In this document: positions 8,317-16,662 of the stretch, piece after piece
How the letters are laid out: every line of letters starts with the position of its first letter
How positions within the stretch are numbered: the first letter of the stretch is position 1
Origin: Thermoplasmata archaeon
Lineage (GTDB): Archaea; Thermoplasmatota; Thermoplasmata; Lutacidiplasmatales; UBA184
Direction: 5' to 3'
Assembly (NCBI GenBank): GCA_022750455.1
Contig: JAKIVR010000010.1
Location: forward strand, 1-54,613
Length of the DNA stretch: 54,613 bases
Made by a program: the position numbers and the translations under genes
Notes under the pieces: model-generated
Seen by the model: only the letters and a program-made list of their open reading frames with translations
Told to the model about the DNA's origin: nothing
The model's database searches: none

Positions 8317-8952
8317 ATGGCGACCCTCCTCGCGCTGATCATTGGCTCGTCGATCCTCATCGTCGTCGCCCTCCTCTTCTTCGAGGGACTGGGCCGGCTG
8401 CTCGGCGGGATCGTCACTCGAGCCCACGGCTCGGCCTCCACGGTTCTGGCGATCCGCGACACGCTCCGGCTGGTCGGCGTCGGCGTCGCGGCGTACGGCG
8501 TCGTGGTCTACTCGGGTCTCTCGTCCGAGCTCTCGCTCCTCACGTTGTCGGGAGTGATCGGCATCATCATCTCCCTCGCCCTCCAATCCACCCTCTCGAA
8601 TCTGATTGCCGGTGTCTTCCTTCTTCGCGACCGGGCGATCGCCCTCGGGGATCTGATCACGATCAGCAGCGTCAGCGGGAAAGTGATCCACATCACGCTG
8701 CGGAACACGTGGCTGCTCACGGGCACGGGCGATGTCGTCGTCGTCAGCAACAGCACCCTGCAGAGCGGACCGTTGATCAACACCTCGATGCGTCAACGGT
8801 TCCGGAACGAGTTCCCCTCCGAGCAGAGCCAGAGCGAGGGCAAGGCCCCTCCTGAGGTCGTCGCCGCGACGACGGCCACGCCCCCTCCCAAGACGGCCAC
8901 GCCCGCCGCGCCATCCCCCGAGCCGGCCCCCGCCCCCGCCATCGCCAGCTAG
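8317..8952 (+). CDS. Short MscS-like mechanosensitive channel
   Basis: A 211-residue membrane protein with three hydrophobic helices (about residues 3-22, 51-70 and 74-104). The last carries the MscS pore-lining style ISLALQSTLSNLIAGVFLL and leads into the beta domain (GDLITISSVSGKVIHITLRNTWL...VVVVSNSTL). The family normally continues with a C-terminal alpha/beta vestibule; here it is replaced after residue 155 by a Pro/Ala/Thr-rich tail. It is therefore a minimal channel protein, likely osmotic or ion-related. It stands alone, 69 bases after truA. Confidence 0.82.
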   Translation: MATLLALIIGSSILIVVALLFFEGLGRLLGGIVTRAHGSASTVLAIRDTLRLVGVGVAAYGVVVYSGLSSELSLLTLSGVIGIIISLALQSTLSNLIAGVFLLRDRAIALGDLITISSVSGKVIHITLRNTWLLTGTGDVVVVSNSTLQSGPLINTSMRQRFRNEFPSEQSQSEGKAPPEVVAATTATPPPKTATPAAPSPEPAPAPAIAS

Positions 8953-9101
8953 ATGGAACGAACGGCCGGCGGCCCGACCCGGCCGAACGGACGAGTCATC
9001 GGCTCGAAGGCACAGTTCTTACCCTCTCCCGCGATGTCGGGGACTGGCGAGGCGGCGCCGCTCTCCTCGTCGAGAGCCCCCGTCTCCTGGCGGTTCGTGG
9101 G

Positions 9102-10472
9102 ATGATCGACCTCTGTCTCAGTACGCAAACCCCCCCGGTCCGTCCGCTGCCCGGTCGACATCCGGTCGGCCGCCGGCCGTGGAAGCTCGGGCGGGACTAC
9201 GCGTCCAACGTCGGCGGGGTCATCCCGATGATGCGGGCCCTGCTGCGCGTCGGCCGCGGCTCCTGGATCCACCCCTCGCCTCTCTGGGTATCGATGGGCG
9301 GGGCCGGGATCCCGGCGGAGCTCGTCACGGATGAGGGCTACCGGTTGGAGACAGTGCAACTCCCCGCCAAGTCGCAGGAGAGTTACCGGGAGTTCAAGGA
9401 GGCGATCTGGCGGTCGTTCCACGGCCCGGCCGAGTTCGTACCCCCGTGGAACGACTACCCCGGATTCGTCGCGTACAATCACGCGACCGCGCAGGTCCTC
9501 CTTCGGCACGCCGACGAGTTCGACCTGTTCTACGTGAACGACTTCCAACAGATCCTCGTGGGGGGGCTCGTCGGTACGGCCGCCCCGGCGCTTCTGCGCT
9601 GGCACATCCCGCTCGACTTTCGCGGGTATCCGGCCCCGGTCCGGCACTTCTTTCTGAAGTCAATGGAGGGGTTCGACGCCATCGTCGTCAGCACCCGGAC
9701 CGGCCTCGAGGAGCTCATCGACGCCGGGTTCCAGGGCCGGGCGTTCCAGGTGTACCCGTACTTCGATCCCCACGACTACCCCCATCCCTCGGCGAACGAC
9801 GTGGAGGCGTTCCGCGCGCGCTATGGGCTGCAGCCCGAAGATCGGGTCCTTCTCACGGTCGGTCGTCTCGACCCCGTGAAGCGTCAGGACCTGCTCCTGC
9901 GGACGATCCGTCCGCTCCGGCGGCGGTATCCGACCCTCAAGCTCCTGCTCGTCGGCGGCGGAAGCTTCTCCACCCAAGGACGCCACGGGGCCGCCTCCAA
10001 GAGCGTTGTCTGGCACCGGCAGCTGGAGGAGATCATCCGATCGGAGCGGATCGGGGACGCGGTCATCAGCACCGGCGAGGTCTCCCCGGCGGAGCTGCGT
10101 TGCGCCTACGGGGCCGCCGAGATCTTTGTGCACCCGGCCCCGTGGGAAGGGTTCGGGCTCGTCGCCGCCGAGGCATGGCACTTCGGACGGCCGGTGGTCG
10201 TGAGCGCGGAGGCCGGGGTGGCGGAGCTCGTGGACGACGGGGTCAACGGCTATCGGTTCCGGACCGGCGACGTCCGAGTCCTCACGCAGCGGATCCGGCA
10301 GATGCTCGACCACCCGAGCCAGCTCGAGCAGATGGGGGCCGCCGGCCGCATCACGGCGCGGCGGTGCTACGTGCAGGCGGCCGCGCCCCGGCTGCGGTAC
10401 ATCTTTGAGAAGGCGATCGAGGCGTACGCGGTACCCGGGCTCCGACGCCATCGATCCGGGGCCCGGTACTGA
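9102..10472 (+). CDS. GT4-family glycosyltransferase
   Basis: A 456-residue GT-B fold enzyme. The N-terminal acceptor domain includes NVGGVIPMMRALL. The C-terminal nucleotide-sugar domain shows VLLTVGRLDPVKRQDLLL and the E-x7-E donor signature in HPAPWEGFGLVAAEAWHFGRPVV, then AGVAELVDDGVNGY. The donor is likely an NDP-glucose or similar. Its stop shares one base with the ATG of the HAD gene (TGATG), and a GH15 hydrolase follows. A GT4 synthase, HAD phosphatase and GH15 enzyme together suggest an alpha-glucoside (trehalose-like) synthesis and turnover operon. That pathway is inference. Confidence 0.87.
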   Translation: MIDLCLSTQTPPVRPLPGRHPVGRRPWKLGRDYASNVGGVIPMMRALLRVGRGSWIHPSPLWVSMGGAGIPAELVTDEGYRLETVQLPAKSQESYREFKEAIWRSFHGPAEFVPPWNDYPGFVAYNHATAQVLLRHADEFDLFYVNDFQQILVGGLVGTAAPALLRWHIPLDFRGYPAPVRHFFLKSMEGFDAIVVSTRTGLEELIDAGFQGRAFQVYPYFDPHDYPHPSANDVEAFRARYGLQPEDRVLLTVGRLDPVKRQDLLLRTIRPLRRRYPTLKLLLVGGGSFSTQGRHGAASKSVVWHRQLEEIIRSERIGDAVISTGEVSPAELRCAYGAAEIFVHPAPWEGFGLVAAEAWHFGRPVVVSAEAGVAELVDDGVNGYRFRTGDVRVLTQRIRQMLDHPSQLEQMGAAGRITARRCYVQAAAPRLRYIFEKAIEAYAVPGLRRHRSGARY

Positions 10473-11266
10473 TGGCGAACGGTCGGACGTCCCTGCGGGG
10501 GGTCACGCTCGACCTCTGGTACACGCTGATCTACGAGACCGCGCCGGAGCGGTCGCGGCGGCGCCGGGAAACTCGGGAGGCGTGGGCGAGACCGCTTCGG
10601 GACGCCGGGGTTCGGCCGGCGCGCGCGCGGTCACTGTACGCCGGGATGCTGCGGGAGGCGCTGGCCGCGCAGGACCGGGGCCACGCCTGGACGATCGCCG
10701 ATCAGACGGCCTGGATGGAGCGACGAGTCGGAGCGAAGCTCGACGGGGCCCAGATCGCGGCGCGGCTCGTCCAGTCCCTGGATCGCGCCGAGATCCGCTT
10801 GACGCCGGGTCTCCCCGACTGTCTGGAGCGATTGACCGAGACCGGGGTGCGGCTCGGTCTCGTCTCGAACATCACGACCGAGCCGGGGGTCGCCGTCCAC
10901 CGCCTCCTCGACCGGCTTCGTCTCACGAAGTGGTTCGATGCCATCGTGCTCTCGAACGAGTTCGGCCGATCGAAACCCGACCCGGCCCTGTTTCGCCACT
11001 GCCTTCGACGGATACGGTGCCCGCCCGCGCTGGCGATGCATGTCGGGGACCTCCCCGTGGACGTCGAGGGCGCCCGGAGCGCGGGGATGCGATCGGCCCT
11101 GTACGTGGGCGCGGATCGATGGAGCCGTCGGCTCGACCGACGGAGACGACACGAGGTGCCGGAGGAGGTGCGGCGCATCGCCCAATGGAGTGAGTGGCGG
11201 GCCCCGTGGGTCGTTCCGCCCGCCCCGGGAGTGGACGGTCGATTGGCGGGGCGGAGGGGACGTTGA
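10472..11266 (+). CDS. HAD-superfamily phosphatase
   Basis: A 264-residue HAD hydrolase. Motif I is LDLWYTLIYE, where the second acidic residue of classical DxD phosphatases is replaced by Trp-Tyr; motif II is LVSNITT, motif III the Lys of GRSKPDPALF, and motif IV HVGDLPVDVEGAR. The alpha-helical cap lies between motifs I and II. In this operon it could dephosphorylate the glycosyltransferase product. The absence of the general acid Asp at motif I +2 is worth noting, as it may reduce phosphatase activity. It overlaps the following GH15 gene by 4 bases if that gene uses TTG at 11263. Confidence 0.83.
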   Translation: MANGRTSLRGVTLDLWYTLIYETAPERSRRRRETREAWARPLRDAGVRPARARSLYAGMLREALAAQDRGHAWTIADQTAWMERRVGAKLDGAQIAARLVQSLDRAEIRLTPGLPDCLERLTETGVRLGLVSNITTEPGVAVHRLLDRLRLTKWFDAIVLSNEFGRSKPDPALFRHCLRRIRCPPALAMHVGDLPVDVEGARSAGMRSALYVGADRWSRRLDRRRRHEVPEEVRRIAQWSEWRAPWVVPPAPGVDGRLAGRRGR

Positions 11267-13149
11267 CGGCGGCGCCGGCGGAAGCTCGCGTCGTCCCAGA
11301 GCCTCGATTCTGGCCGATCAATCACTACGGGGCGATCGGGAACTTGCACACCGTGGCCCTCGTCTCCCCGATGGCGTCGATCGATTGGGTCTGTCTTCCC
11401 CGCTTCGCCTCGGCGAGCGTCTTCGCGCGCCTCCTTGACCCCGTGCGCGGCGGTCACCACGTCATCGTCCCGGACGAACCGTCCACGGCCTCGCAGAGCT
11501 ACCTCCGCTCGACGAACGTCCTCGTGACCCGCTTCGCCCTCCCCGGCAACCGGACCCTCGCCGTGACGGACTTCATGCCGATCACTCCGGCTCGTGCCCC
11601 CGAGGGACTGTCGATGATCGTCCGGATCGTCGAGGCGGAGGGCGGTCGGATCCCGTTCCATTCGGTCTGTGCGCCCCGGTTCGCGTACGGCGCGGAGACC
11701 CCGGCCTGGACGCCGACCGCGGCCGCCCCGTGGATCGCGCGCGGGTCGAGTGCCGCGATCTCCTGCCTCCATCCCGGCACCGTGAGCGTCCTGGGCGACA
11801 ATCTCGTCGGGAGGGCTGACGTGGCTCCGGACGAGCCGACGGCCGTGGAGATCGTCTGGGGGGAGAACCGCCCGACGCGGGAGGGCCCGTGGCAGCTCCT
11901 CGGTCGGACGGTCCGGTTCTGGGAGAACTGGGTCCATTCGAGCGAGGCGCCGTTCCATGCCACCGCCGCCGCGTTCCACCGGCCCGTGGAGCGTTCGGAG
12001 CTTGCCCTGAAGCTCCTCTCCCACGAGGACACGGGCGCGTTCGTCGCCGCCGCCACCACCTCCCTCCCCGAGTGGATCGGCGGGGAACGGAACTGGGACT
12101 ACCGGTACGTCTGGATCCGGGACGCCACGTTCACGGCGCAGGCGTTCCTCTTGCTCGGCCACCGATCGGAAGCCGAAGCGTTCCTCGGCTGGGTCCTGCA
12201 ACGGCTCAACTCGGTCGGCCCGCACGGTCTCCTCCGGGTGCTGTACGGCGCTCACGGGGAGAGCGACCTCACCGAGCGAGTGCTGCCCCATCTCTCCGGG
12301 TACATGGACTCCCGTCCGGTCCGGATCGGGAACGCCGCCGAGGACCAGTTTCAGTTGGACATCTACGGGGAGCTCCTCGCCGGCGCCCACGAGCTGGCCA
12401 CCCTGGACCCGACGTTCGTGGCCCAGTACTGGCCGGCGCTTCGGCAGGTCACGGAGGCCGTGACCCACCTGTGGAAGGAGCCGGACCGGGGCATCTGGGA
12501 AGTGCGGAGCGCCCCCCAACACTACGTGCACTCGAAGTTGATGGCGTGGGTCGCGTTCGACCGGGCCGCCGACCTCGCTCGCCAATTCGAGGGATCGTCC
12601 GCCGCCGAGAGGTGGGGGGCGCAGGCGTCCGAGGTCCGGACCGCGATCCTCGAGCACGGGTACGATCATCGCCGGGAGACGTTCGTCCAAGCGTTCGGTT
12701 CGCCGCACCTCGACTCGGCGAACCTTCGCATCCCGGCGCTCGGATTCTTGCCCTACGACGATCTGCGCATCGTGGGGACGGTCCATCAGATCGAGCGCGA
12801 GCTCGGTCCGGCGCCGTACCTCCGGCGATATCTCGCCGCGCCGGACGGGGTGATTGGCGCGGATGGCACCTTCCTCCCGTGCGGGTTCTGGTTGGTCGAC
12901 TGCCTCGCCCGGATGGGCGAGCAGGAGCGTGCCGTGGCGTACTGGCGCGTACTGCTCCAGTGCGCCGGTCCGCTCGGCCTCCTCTCGGAAGAGTACGAGC
13001 CGGTCCAGGGGATCGCGCTCGGGAACTACCCGCAGGCGCTCTCCCACATCGCCCTGCTCCGGGCCGCCCTCGCGTTGGGCGGTGCGCCGTTGCCCGGTTC
13101 GGGTCCGACGTCCGATCACTCTCCGCGGACGACGCCCTGGGTCCGTTGA
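11263..13149 (+). CDS. GH15-family glycoside hydrolase (glucoamylase/trehalase-like)
   Basis: A roughly 628-residue cytoplasmic GH15 enzyme. The N-terminal beta-sandwich begins with NHYGAIGNLHTVALVSPMASIDW and WVCLPRF. The (alpha/alpha)6 barrel carries ERNWDYRYVWIRDATF, RPVRIGNAAEDQFQLDIYGE (general acid region) and EEYEPVQGIALGNYPQALSH (catalytic base region). Thermoplasmatales homologues of this architecture include trehalases, so trehalose or maltooligosaccharides are likely substrates. Start choice: TTG at 11263 overlaps the HAD stop as TTGA and has GGAGG just upstream. A GTG at 11194 would add 23 low-complexity residues. Confidence 0.88.
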   Translation: MTAAPAEARVVPEPRFWPINHYGAIGNLHTVALVSPMASIDWVCLPRFASASVFARLLDPVRGGHHVIVPDEPSTASQSYLRSTNVLVTRFALPGNRTLAVTDFMPITPARAPEGLSMIVRIVEAEGGRIPFHSVCAPRFAYGAETPAWTPTAAAPWIARGSSAAISCLHPGTVSVLGDNLVGRADVAPDEPTAVEIVWGENRPTREGPWQLLGRTVRFWENWVHSSEAPFHATAAAFHRPVERSELALKLLSHEDTGAFVAAATTSLPEWIGGERNWDYRYVWIRDATFTAQAFLLLGHRSEAEAFLGWVLQRLNSVGPHGLLRVLYGAHGESDLTERVLPHLSGYMDSRPVRIGNAAEDQFQLDIYGELLAGAHELATLDPTFVAQYWPALRQVTEAVTHLWKEPDRGIWEVRSAPQHYVHSKLMAWVAFDRAADLARQFEGSSAAERWGAQASEVRTAILEHGYDHRRETFVQAFGSPHLDSANLRIPALGFLPYDDLRIVGTVHQIERELGPAPYLRRYLAAPDGVIGADGTFLPCGFWLVDCLARMGEQERAVAYWRVLLQCAGPLGLLSEEYEPVQGIALGNYPQALSHIALLRAALALGGAPLPGSGPTSDHSPRTTPWVR

Positions 13150-13246
13150 GTACCCTTCCTCCAGTGTCCAGAGTACGCGGACCCCCACGAGCCGAGTCGA
13201 GTCGGCCCGGCCCCGCGTGGGGGGGACTCCCTGCCTCCGTCGGCAC

Positions 13247-13255
13247 CTATAAACC
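13247..13255 (+). promoter_or_regulatory. TATA box before the zinc-ribbon/AIM24 operon
   Basis: CCTATAAAC in otherwise GC-rich DNA, 50 bases before the zinc-ribbon ATG at 13305. It is likely the promoter for the zinc-ribbon gene and perhaps the three AIM24 genes. Confidence 0.5.
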
Positions 13256-13304
13256 CCCGGAATGCTTCGAGCCGATTGCCCTCACCGAGGCCCGATCTCT
13301 CGAG

Positions 13305-13493
13305 ATGCCCGTTCCGGAAGAGTTCGTCAAGAAGCGTACGGAAGTGACCGTCAGCCGCGCCTCCCTGAAGGTCCTCGAGTGCCAGAAGTGCGGGGCGCAC
13401 ATGGACACCGCCCACATCCAAGGGGGGTTCGCCAAGTGCACCTACTGCGGTCACGTCTACTCGCTCCAGGTCGAGGGCCACACCGGAGTCTGA
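13305..13493 (+). CDS. Small zinc-ribbon protein
   Basis: A 62-residue protein (MPVPEEFVKKRTEV) with four cysteines in two CxxC knuckles, C26-x2-C29 (ECQKCG) and C45-x2-C48 (KCTYCGH), sufficient for one structural zinc. The N-terminal 20 residues are basic. Function unknown; it could be a small nucleic-acid-binding or adaptor protein. It begins 50 bases after a TATA box and lies 28 bases before the first AIM24-family gene, so it is probably in their transcript. Confidence 0.75.
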   Translation: MPVPEEFVKKRTEVTVSRASLKVLECQKCGAHMDTAHIQGGFAKCTYCGHVYSLQVEGHTGV

Positions 13494-13521
13494 GGACGCG
13501 GTCGGAGGCGCGATCGAACTG

Positions 13522-14142
13522 ATGGAGCTCGAAGTGGTGCCCGGGATCGTCCCGTCCGTGCTGGCGACTCTGGGCCCGGGCGAGTCGGTCTTCTCCGAGC
13601 ATGGGATCGTCCTGTACAAGGAGGATCCGGTCAAGGTCGACCGCCGGACCATTCCCAGCAAGGGGTTCGCGTCGACCCTGAAGCGCACCTCGGTGGGTGG
13701 CGTGCCGTTCTTCCTCGCCGAATTCACCGGTCCCGGCCACGCCGCGTTCTCGCGGAACGGCCCCGGGGAGGTCCGGGTGATCGATCTCGCCGCGGGGGAG
13801 ATCCTCGACGTGGCCGAGGGATCCCTCGTCTGCGCGGCGAAGTCGATCGCGTACGATACCATCCTCGTGAAGGGCATCGGCACGTGGCGGGGCATCTGGT
13901 TCGACCAGCTGACGGGCCCGGGGAAGTTCGCCCTCCATGCGTACGGCAACTTTGTCACGCTGAAGCTCGCGCCCGGGGAGAACATCGTCTGCGAGCGTGG
14001 CGCAATCCTCCACAAGAGCCCCGGGATGGTCCTGGCGCCGTTCGTCCAGAAGGTGGGGAGCGGGCTCCTCGGCCGCATGATGGCCCAGGAGATGTTCACG
14101 GTGCAGGGACCCGGGACCGTCGGACTGCAGACGGGGCGGTGA
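13522..14142 (+). CDS. AIM24-family protein, copy 1
   Basis: A 206-residue beta-rich protein of the AIM24/DUF124 (TIGR00266-type) family. Typical elements are LGPGESVFSEHGIVLY, GGVPFFLAEFTGPGHAAFSR, PGEVRVIDLAAGEILDVAEGSLVCA and repeated TGPGKFAL/QGPGTV turns. The fold is two stacked beta-sandwich halves. Eukaryotic AIM24 acts in mitochondrial inner membrane organisation; prokaryotic roles are unknown. First of three tandem paralogues, 3 bases before the next. Confidence 0.85.
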   Translation: MELEVVPGIVPSVLATLGPGESVFSEHGIVLYKEDPVKVDRRTIPSKGFASTLKRTSVGGVPFFLAEFTGPGHAAFSRNGPGEVRVIDLAAGEILDVAEGSLVCAAKSIAYDTILVKGIGTWRGIWFDQLTGPGKFALHAYGNFVTLKLAPGENIVCERGAILHKSPGMVLAPFVQKVGSGLLGRMMAQEMFTVQGPGTVGLQTGR

Positions 14143-14145
14143 TCC

Positions 14146-14799
14146 GTGACGAAGTTCGATCACGTCGGCGATGTGTCGCCCGCCTTGCTGATCCAACTCG
14201 CCCCGAGCGAACGGGTGATGGTCCTCGTCGATTCCGTCCGGTACCGGGACCCGAGCATCGTCGTCGGTCGGGTGAAGTACGAATACCCGAACCCCACGGG
14301 CCGAATCCCGAAGCAGCTCTGGCACTACTTCGAGACGTTGGACGGACCGGGGACCGCGACGGTCTCCACCGGCATCGTGGGGGAGATCCGTATTGGTACG
14401 CTCCAGGCCGGGGAATCGTTGTTCCTGCATTCGGGCGCGTTGATCGCGCATGAGTCCACGGTGAAGTACGACCGGGTCCCGCTCGCCGCCTACGACGTCC
14501 CTCGGGTGCCGTTCACCCAGTACCTCACCGCCGCCCGGCTCACGGGGCCGGGGAGCTTTGCCTTCCAGACCCACGGGAACGCCCTCACGTTCAATCTGAA
14601 GCCGGGGGAGAAGGTCCGGACGGAGATGCACGCGCTCCTATCGGTGACCCCCGGGACCGGGATCAAGGTGAGCGTCTTCGGCGGGGCTCCCCACTTTCCG
14701 CCGATGCACTACTTCCCGCTCGTGGACGTGACGGGCCCGGGCACGGTGCTCGTGCACAGTGGGCGGTTCCTGATCGGTCCCGAGGGGGGGGCGGCTTGA
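14146..14799 (+). CDS. AIM24-family protein, copy 2
   Basis: A 217-residue AIM24-family protein from GTG at 14146. It is more divergent than copies 1 and 3 but retains LAPSERVMVLVDSVRYRD, DGPGTATVSTGIVGEI, AGESLFLHSGALIAHE, LTGPGSFAFQTHGNALTF and VTGPGTVLVHSGRFLIG. Its stop overlaps the start of copy 3 by 4 bases (GCTTGA region), so co-translation is likely. The divergence suggests the three copies form a hetero-oligomer or have distinct ligands; that is inference. Confidence 0.83.
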   Translation: MTKFDHVGDVSPALLIQLAPSERVMVLVDSVRYRDPSIVVGRVKYEYPNPTGRIPKQLWHYFETLDGPGTATVSTGIVGEIRIGTLQAGESLFLHSGALIAHESTVKYDRVPLAAYDVPRVPFTQYLTAARLTGPGSFAFQTHGNALTFNLKPGEKVRTEMHALLSVTPGTGIKVSVFGGAPHFPPMHYFPLVDVTGPGTVLVHSGRFLIGPEGGAA

Positions 14800-15443
14800 A
14801 GATCACGGTGCAAGGTGGGTACGTCCCCAACGCGCTCGCCGAGCTCGGCGCCGGGGAACAGGCGTACTGCGAATCGGGAGTGATGGTCTACGCGGACCCG
14901 ACGGTGACGTTCCATCAGCGCCCGTTCACGCAAGGCGGCGTCGGCAAGACGCTCAAGCGCACCCTGATCGGGGGCATCCCGTTCTACCTGCACACCTACA
15001 TCGGCCCGGGGTTCGCCGCCTTCAGCCGGTTTGGACCGGGCGAGATCCGCATCGTCGAACTGGCGGCCGGCGAGGTGGTGGATGTCGCAGAGCACTCGTT
15101 GCTGCTGGCCTCGGCCTCGGTCAGGTACGACGCCGTCTACGTCCCGGGCACCGGACGGATCCGACGCATGGTGGGGTTCTGGATGGATCGGCTCACCGGG
15201 CCCGGGACCATCGTACTGCACGGACACGGGAACATCCTCAGTTTCACCTTGGCCCCGGGCGAAACGTTCGATGTGGATCACGGAGGGGTTCTGATGAAGG
15301 ATGACAAGATCTCGATGCAGTCGTTCAGCCAGTCGCTCGGGGGCGGACTGTTGGGGGCGGCGATGAGCTACTACGCGCTTCGCATCACCGGGCCCGGTCG
15401 GTTGCTGATGCAGACCATGGACCCGAGCCACCCGAGCCGTTGA
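14796..15443 (+). CDS. AIM24-family protein, copy 3
   Basis: A 215-residue AIM24-family protein from TTG at 14796, overlapping copy 2. It is closest to copy 1: LGAGEQAYCESGVMVYAD, GGIPFYLHTYIGPGFAAFSR, PGEIRIVELAAGEVVDVAEHSLLLA and LTGPGTIVLHGHGNIL. The C-terminus has a Gly-rich amphipathic stretch (SQSLGGGLLGAAMSYY) also seen in copy 1, possibly a membrane-touching or oligomer segment. Convergent with the phzF-like gene. Confidence 0.84.
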   Translation: MKITVQGGYVPNALAELGAGEQAYCESGVMVYADPTVTFHQRPFTQGGVGKTLKRTLIGGIPFYLHTYIGPGFAAFSRFGPGEIRIVELAAGEVVDVAEHSLLLASASVRYDAVYVPGTGRIRRMVGFWMDRLTGPGTIVLHGHGNILSFTLAPGETFDVDHGGVLMKDDKISMQSFSQSLGGGLLGAAMSYYALRITGPGRLLMQTMDPSHPSR

Positions 15444-15512
15444 GGCTCTACCGGGCAGCAGCGGAGAAGGTCAGCCCTACCGAGACCGAGCGGGTCGGCG
15501 GCCGCTCCCCCA

Positions 15513-16394
15513 TCACGGAAGGGTGAGCTCTCCGCGGGAGACCGGCACGAAATGACCTCCCACGCGAACGTTGGTCAACTGCCCGCCCGTCCGATCCACG
15601 CGCGCCGAGATCCGGCTCCGACGGTGGACTTCGAGGCCCTGCTCGATCTCGACGGTCGAGCCGGAGGGGGCCCGACCGTTTCGGACCATCCAGGCCGCGG
15701 CCGGACCGGCCGCCGACCCCGTGGCCGGATCGTCTCCAATCCAGAACGGCATCCGCGCGTGCAGATCCGCCTCGGGGTCTACCGTCTCGGGACAGATCGC
15801 GTAGAAGAACCGCGCGTCGGTGCCTCGCAAATATCTCTCCATTCGACCCCAGTCGGGGGTCCACTGTTGGAGCGTGGCCAATCGTAGAAAGGGCACGATG
15901 GCCACGGGATTGCCGGTCGATACGGTCTGGATCGGGACCTCGGGATCCAACTCTCCGACCGGTACGCCGAGCGTCTCGGCCACCCGCCCTCGATCGTGGA
16001 CCGCCCCGAAAGTGGGATCGAGCTGCGTCATCTCGCCGAACGGGAGATGGTCCCGTTCCGAGAACCGCACGGGCACGGTCCCGACATTGAGCTCGAGGCT
16101 GACCTCGTCGCCCGCTCCCAGGCTGCGGAGCACGGCGGCCGTTCCGAGGGTGGGGTGGCCGGCGAACGGCATCTCCTCCCTCGTCGTGAAGATCCGGGAC
16201 CGGATCCCCTTCGCCCGCTCGGTCGCCTCATCGCGGCGGATCACGAACGTGGTTTCGGGGAGATTGAACTCACGGGCGATGGCGAGCATCTCCGCGTCCG
16301 TCAACCCTTGGGCATCCGGGAGTACCGCCAGGGAATTTCCTTCCAGTACCCGGGTCGTGAAGACGTCGATCGTGGCGAACGGAAGGCGGCGCAT
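15513..16394 (-). CDS. PhzF-family isomerase/epimerase
   Basis: A 293-residue two-domain hot-dog-like fold protein of the PhzF/YddE family. Signatures: IDVFTTRVLEGNSLAVLPD at the N-terminus, FNLPETTFVIRR with the catalytic Glu, MPFAGHPTLGTAAVL, and in the second domain WIGDDPATGSAAGPAAAWM. PhzF isomerises an intermediate of phenazine synthesis, but most family members lie outside phenazine clusters and have unknown substrates; no other phenazine genes are here. I chose the inner ATG at 16394 because family members start directly with this beta strand; the frame extends 9 codons upstream to 16421. Confidence 0.87.
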   Translation of the reverse strand: MRRLPFATIDVFTTRVLEGNSLAVLPDAQGLTDAEMLAIAREFNLPETTFVIRRDEATERAKGIRSRIFTTREEMPFAGHPTLGTAAVLRSLGAGDEVSLELNVGTVPVRFSERDHLPFGEMTQLDPTFGAVHDRGRVAETLGVPVGELDPEVPIQTVSTGNPVAIVPFLRLATLQQWTPDWGRMERYLRGTDARFFYAICPETVDPEADLHARMPFWIGDDPATGSAAGPAAAWMVRNGRAPSGSTVEIEQGLEVHRRSRISARVDRTGGQLTNVRVGGHFVPVSRGELTLP

Positions 16395-16662
16395 CCAGGA
16401 CCTTGGGCGCCGGCGGCCCATTAGCTCTTGGGAGTTGCAACCCTGGGATCCGCCTCCGAGGCGGAGTTCGGACCCGGTTCCAACTCGCCCGCCGGGTCGT
16501 CTGGACGGGGAGGATCGCGGAGTCTAGGCACGGTTATCTCGGGGGAGATCGCGCGAGGATCGCCGTCCCCTCCGGCGACGCCAACGCGGCGAGTTTCGGA
16601 GGCGCCGGGAGCGGCCGATCGCACCCAGAGTTCTCTTAGGGCGGTCCCTTGATGACCCCGCC

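Noticed and set aside
10702-13188. Very long open frame antisense to the HAD and GH15 genes
   Set aside because: Composition is Arg/Gly/Pro-rich with no motif; it mirrors codon bias of well-recognised genes on the other strand in high-GC DNA.
16449-16465. Perfect 8-1-8 GC palindrome (tccgcctccgaggcgga)
   Set aside because: In DNA of this GC content such a short GC palindrome is plausible by chance, and it has no clear relation to a promoter.
16428-16652. Possible small gene between phzF-like and the methyltransferase
   Set aside because: No recognisable motif and no convincing start signal; Ser/Gly/Pro composition looks like translated non-coding DNA.
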